A program made the translations under genes and the position numbers. The notes beneath the pieces were generated by a model. That model made no database searches and was not told the DNA's origin. It worked only from the letters and a program-made list of their open reading frames with translations. This document shows, in pieces, positions 61,769-64,000 of a DNA stretch of 64,000 bases (position 1 is the stretch's first letter; every line of letters begins with the position of its first letter). Source of the DNA: Clostridium sp. CS001 (lineage in GTDB: Bacteria > Bacillota > Clostridia > Clostridiales > Clostridiaceae); NCBI RefSeq assembly GCF_020443565.1, contig NZ_JAIZZN010000006.1:115377-179376 (forward strand), in the 5' to 3' direction.

Positions 61769-62770
61769 TTATTTACTCATTGCCTCTTCCACTGCAACCG
61801 CAACTGCAACTGAAGCTCCAACCATTGGGTTATTACCCATTCCGATTAATCCCATCATTTCAACATGAGCTGGAACTGATGAAGAACCTGCGAATTGTGC
61901 ATCTGAATGCATTCTTCCCATTGTATCAGTCATGCCATAAGAAGCAGGACCTGCTGCCATATTGTCTGGGTGAAGAGTTCTTCCAGTACCACCGCCTGAT
62001 GCTACTGAGAAGTATTTTTTGCCTTGCTCTATACATTCTTTTTTGTATGTTCCTGCAACTGGGTGCTGGAATCTTGTTGGGTTAGTTGAGTTTCCAGTTA
62101 TAGAAACATCTACGCCCTCCATATGCATTATAGCAACGCCTTCGCGAACGTCGTCACAGCCAAAACATCTAACTTTAGCTCTTTCTCCCTTTGAGTAAGC
62201 AGTTTCTTTAACTACTGTAACTATACCAGTATAGTAATCAAACTGAGTTTGTACATATGTAAACCCGTTTATTCTTGAAATTACCATAGCTGCATCTTTT
62301 CCAAGACCATTAAGTATAACTCTTAAAGGCTCTTTTCTAACTCTATTAGCTGATTTAGCTAGTCCAATTGCACCTTCAGCAGCTGCAAAAGATTCATGTC
62401 CAGCTAAGAAAGCAAAACAAGCTGTTTCTTCTTTTAAAAGCATAGCAGCAAGATTTCCGTGCCCTATACCTACTTTTCTATCATCAGCAACTGAACCTGG
62501 AATACAGAATGACTGTAGGCCTTCACCGATAGCAACAGCTGCATCAGCAGCTTTTGTACATCCTTTTTTTATTGCTATTGCAGCACCCACAACATAAGCC
62601 CATGCTGCATTTTCAAAACAAATTGGTTGTATTTCTTTTGTAATTGTATAAGGATCTATACCTTTCTCTTCACAAACAGCTTTTGCCTCTTCTATAGAGT
62701 TCATTCCATATTTCTGAAGTACAGGTATGATCTGATTAATTCTTCTATCATAACTTTCAAATAATGCCAT
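61769..62770 (-). CDS. GGGtGRT protein
   Basis: A 333-residue cytoplasmic protein matching the conserved family named after its motif, here GGGTGRTLHPDNMAAGPASY starting at residue 259. Other conserved blocks are GIGHGNLAAMLLKEETACFAFLAG split around 101-125, and FGCDDVREGVAIMHMEGVDV with Cys202 and Cys205. The C-terminal part is very rich in glycine and methionine. Its biochemical role is unknown. It is encoded 20 bases after a NifU-like gene, a pairing found in many anaerobes, so a redox, metal or Fe-S-linked function is inferred. ATG 62770 follows GGGAGGGTGAATTTAA. Confidence 0.87.
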   Translation of the reverse strand: MALFESYDRRINQIIPVLQKYGMNSIEEAKAVCEEKGIDPYTITKEIQPICFENAAWAYVVGAAIAIKKGCTKAADAAVAIGEGLQSFCIPGSVADDRKVGIGHGNLAAMLLKEETACFAFLAGHESFAAAEGAIGLAKSANRVRKEPLRVILNGLGKDAAMVISRINGFTYVQTQFDYYTGIVTVVKETAYSKGERAKVRCFGCDDVREGVAIMHMEGVDVSITGNSTNPTRFQHPVAGTYKKECIEQGKKYFSVASGGGTGRTLHPDNMAAGPASYGMTDTMGRMHSDAQFAGSSSVPAHVEMMGLIGMGNNPMVGASVAVAVAVEEAMSK

Positions 62771-62790
62771 TTAAATTCACCCTCCCTATC

Positions 62791-63483
62791 CTATTCGTGT
62801 CTTGGATCTATAACTAATACAGCATCATCAAATCTACCATAGCTACCAGTAGCTTTTTTCATAGCTTCATTAGCATCCATGCCTTTTTTAACCATATCCA
62901 TCATTTTTCCAAAGCTTATAAATTCATAACCAATTACTTGGCTATCTGCATCTAATGCTATTCTTGAAATATATCCCTCAGCCATTTCTAAATATCTAAC
63001 ACCTTTAGCTAAAGTTCCATACATAGTTCCAACTTGGCTTCTTAATCCTTTTCCTAAATCTTCAAGACCTGCTCCTATAGGTAGTCCACCTTCTGAGAAT
63101 GCAGTCTGGGTTCTTCCGTATACTATCTGAAGGAATAATTCTCTCATTGCAGTATTAATTGCATCACAAACTAAATCTGTATTTAAAGCTTCAAGAATAG
63201 TCTTTCCTGGTAAAAACTCAGAAGCCATAGCAGCTGAATGAGTCATACCTGAACATCCTATGGTCTCAACTAACGCCTCCTGTATAATTCCATCCTTAAC
63301 ATTTAAAGTGAGTTTACAAGCACCTTGTTGTGGAGCACACCAGCCTATACCGTGTGTTAAGCCTGATATATCTTTTATTTCTTTAGACTGTACCCATTTT
63401 CCTTCTTGAGGAATTGGTGCGCTGCCATGGTTCGGACCCTTTGCCACACATATCATGCTTTCAACTTCATGTGAATAAATCAT
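62791..63483 (-). CDS. NifU-like iron-sulfur scaffold-type protein
   Basis: A 230-residue protein related to the NifU/IscU scaffold fold. Cysteines that could bind metal are at 12, 49, 56 and 77, in GIGWCAPQQGAC and ETIGCSGMTHSAAMAS, the latter resembling the IscU-type active loop. It lacks a separate Nfu domain. The protein is the standing partner of GGGtGRT and may deliver or hold a cluster for it. ATG 63483 follows GGAAGGAGATTATAAA. It is the first gene of the two-gene operon. Confidence 0.8.
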   Translation of the reverse strand: MIYSHEVESMICVAKGPNHGSAPIPQEGKWVQSKEIKDISGLTHGIGWCAPQQGACKLTLNVKDGIIQEALVETIGCSGMTHSAAMASEFLPGKTILEALNTDLVCDAINTAMRELFLQIVYGRTQTAFSEGGLPIGAGLEDLGKGLRSQVGTMYGTLAKGVRYLEMAEGYISRIALDADSQVIGYEFISFGKMMDMVKKGMDANEAMKKATGSYGRFDDAVLVIDPRHE

Positions 63484-63665
63484 TTTATAATCTCCTTCCT
63501 ACGTATACTATTGTTACTAAAAGCTCTTTCGCCTTCATTCTAGCAAACTTAACCACATCAAACAATACTTTCTACTAAAAAGATTTAAAACATATACTTT
63601 TTACGTTTTAAACCTTATTATTTAAGGTATAATAATATTTAATAGATGGATAGGTTATAATAAAT

Positions 63666-64000
63666 TGTACGGTAAACATTCGGTCATGATATAATAGATA
63701 AAAAGGAGTGTGTAAAATATCATGGCAGGAAAAACAAAAAATTATACAGAGGAATTTAAAAAGCAAATAGTAGCTCTTAAGCAAAATGGCAAATCAACCT
63801 CAGATATAGCAAGAGAATATCAAATAGCAAAATCTACAATAATTAAGTGGTTGAATGATTATAGCGAATCTGGGTCTTTCAAGGCTAAGGATAATCGAAC
63901 CATGGAAGAGAATGAACTACTACGTCTTCGTAAAGAAAATAAGCAATTGCTGATGGAAAATGATATTTTAAAGCAAGCAGCGCTGATAATGGGACGAAAA
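63666..64000 (+). mobile_element. IS3-family insertion sequence, left end (runs past the window)
   Basis: The element probably begins at TGTACGGTAAACATTCGG (63666), a TG-starting end of the type used by IS3-family inverted repeats, and continues with the transposase reading frame from 63722. The right end and the target duplication lie outside the window, so the boundary is tentative. Confidence 0.6.
63722..64000 (+). CDS. IS3-family transposase OrfA (3' end outside window)
   Basis: The first 93 codons of an OrfA-type protein. It has a helix-turn-helix (YTEEFKKQIVALKQNGKSTS then DIAREYQIAKSTIIKWLNDY) followed by a leucine-zipper stretch (ENELLRLRKENKQLLMENDI), and the typical LKQAALIMGRK near the end. 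In this family OrfB is made by -1 frameshifting after OrfA. ATG 63722 follows AAAAAGGAGTGTG. Confidence 0.88.
   Translation, partial: MAGKTKNYTEEFKKQIVALKQNGKSTSDIAREYQIAKSTIIKWLNDYSESGSFKAKDNRTMEENELLRLRKENKQLLMENDILKQAALIMGRK

Noticed and set aside
1..64000. CRISPR arrays, tRNA or rRNA genes
   Set aside because: No regularly spaced direct repeats and no cloverleaf or ribosomal RNA signatures were noticed when reading both strands.

Overview
The window is AT-rich DNA of a strictly anaerobic, motile Firmicute, most probably a Clostridium or close relative. Support comes from strong GGAGG-type ribosome binding sites, many chemotaxis and cyclic-di-GMP genes, a selenocysteine-dependent betaine reductase (Stickland metabolism), a sigma-54 regulon and a DUF1048/PadR pair. 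I see no rRNA, tRNA or CRISPR array.

Region 1 (1-18.3 kb). The 3' end of a P-type cation ATPase is followed by a DJ-1/PfpI protein, a PadR regulator with a nonsense-mutated DUF1048 partner, and a Smr-less MutS2-like ATPase. Next come a heterodimeric multidrug ABC exporter of BmrCD type, a SWIM/SNF2 pair, cheV behind a probable sigma-D promoter, an MgtC-family protein, an esterase, and a HepT/MNT toxin-antitoxin locus whose toxin gene is interrupted. Both the ABC exporter and the MutS2-like gene sit behind long leaders that contain a short open reading frame and intrinsic terminators. This is the architecture of antibiotic-responsive ribosome-mediated attenuation.

Region 2 (18.3-32.6 kb). A GGDEF-EAL protein is followed by the livKHMGF branched-chain amino acid importer, a zinc-ribbon membrane protein, and an operon encoding a PAS/SpoIIE phosphatase, an RsbW-like kinase, a chemoreceptor and a STAS protein. 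The last looks like a partner-switching module joined to a chemoreceptor.

Region 3 (32.6-43.6 kb) handles peptide and betaine catabolism. An isoaspartyl dipeptidase and a YfcC-type permease lie behind a near-consensus -24/-12 promoter, next to a sigma-54 activator. Then come a BCCT betaine transporter and grdI-grdH, where grdH carries an in-frame UGA (Sec348) followed by a compact SECIS hairpin. A divergent TetR gene has a palindromic operator candidate beside it.

Region 4 (43.6-64 kb). Two ABC exporter systems are followed by an orphan ykkC-family riboswitch in front of a truncated ABC ATPase gene. Further on are a beta-CASP RNase, purine nucleoside phosphorylase, a Nudix-GNAT fusion, an alanine-dehydrogenase-like enzyme behind a structured leader, a chemoreceptor remnant, a hybrid histidine kinase, a second GGDEF-EAL protein, small unknown proteins, the GGGtGRT/NifU-like pair, and the left end of an IS3-family element.

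A palindromic interspersed repeat (core AGTGCCACCCACGTGGCAAG) appears as three full copies at gene 3' ends and three half copies. All coordinates and motifs were read by eye; family assignments rest on recognised motifs, not on database searches.
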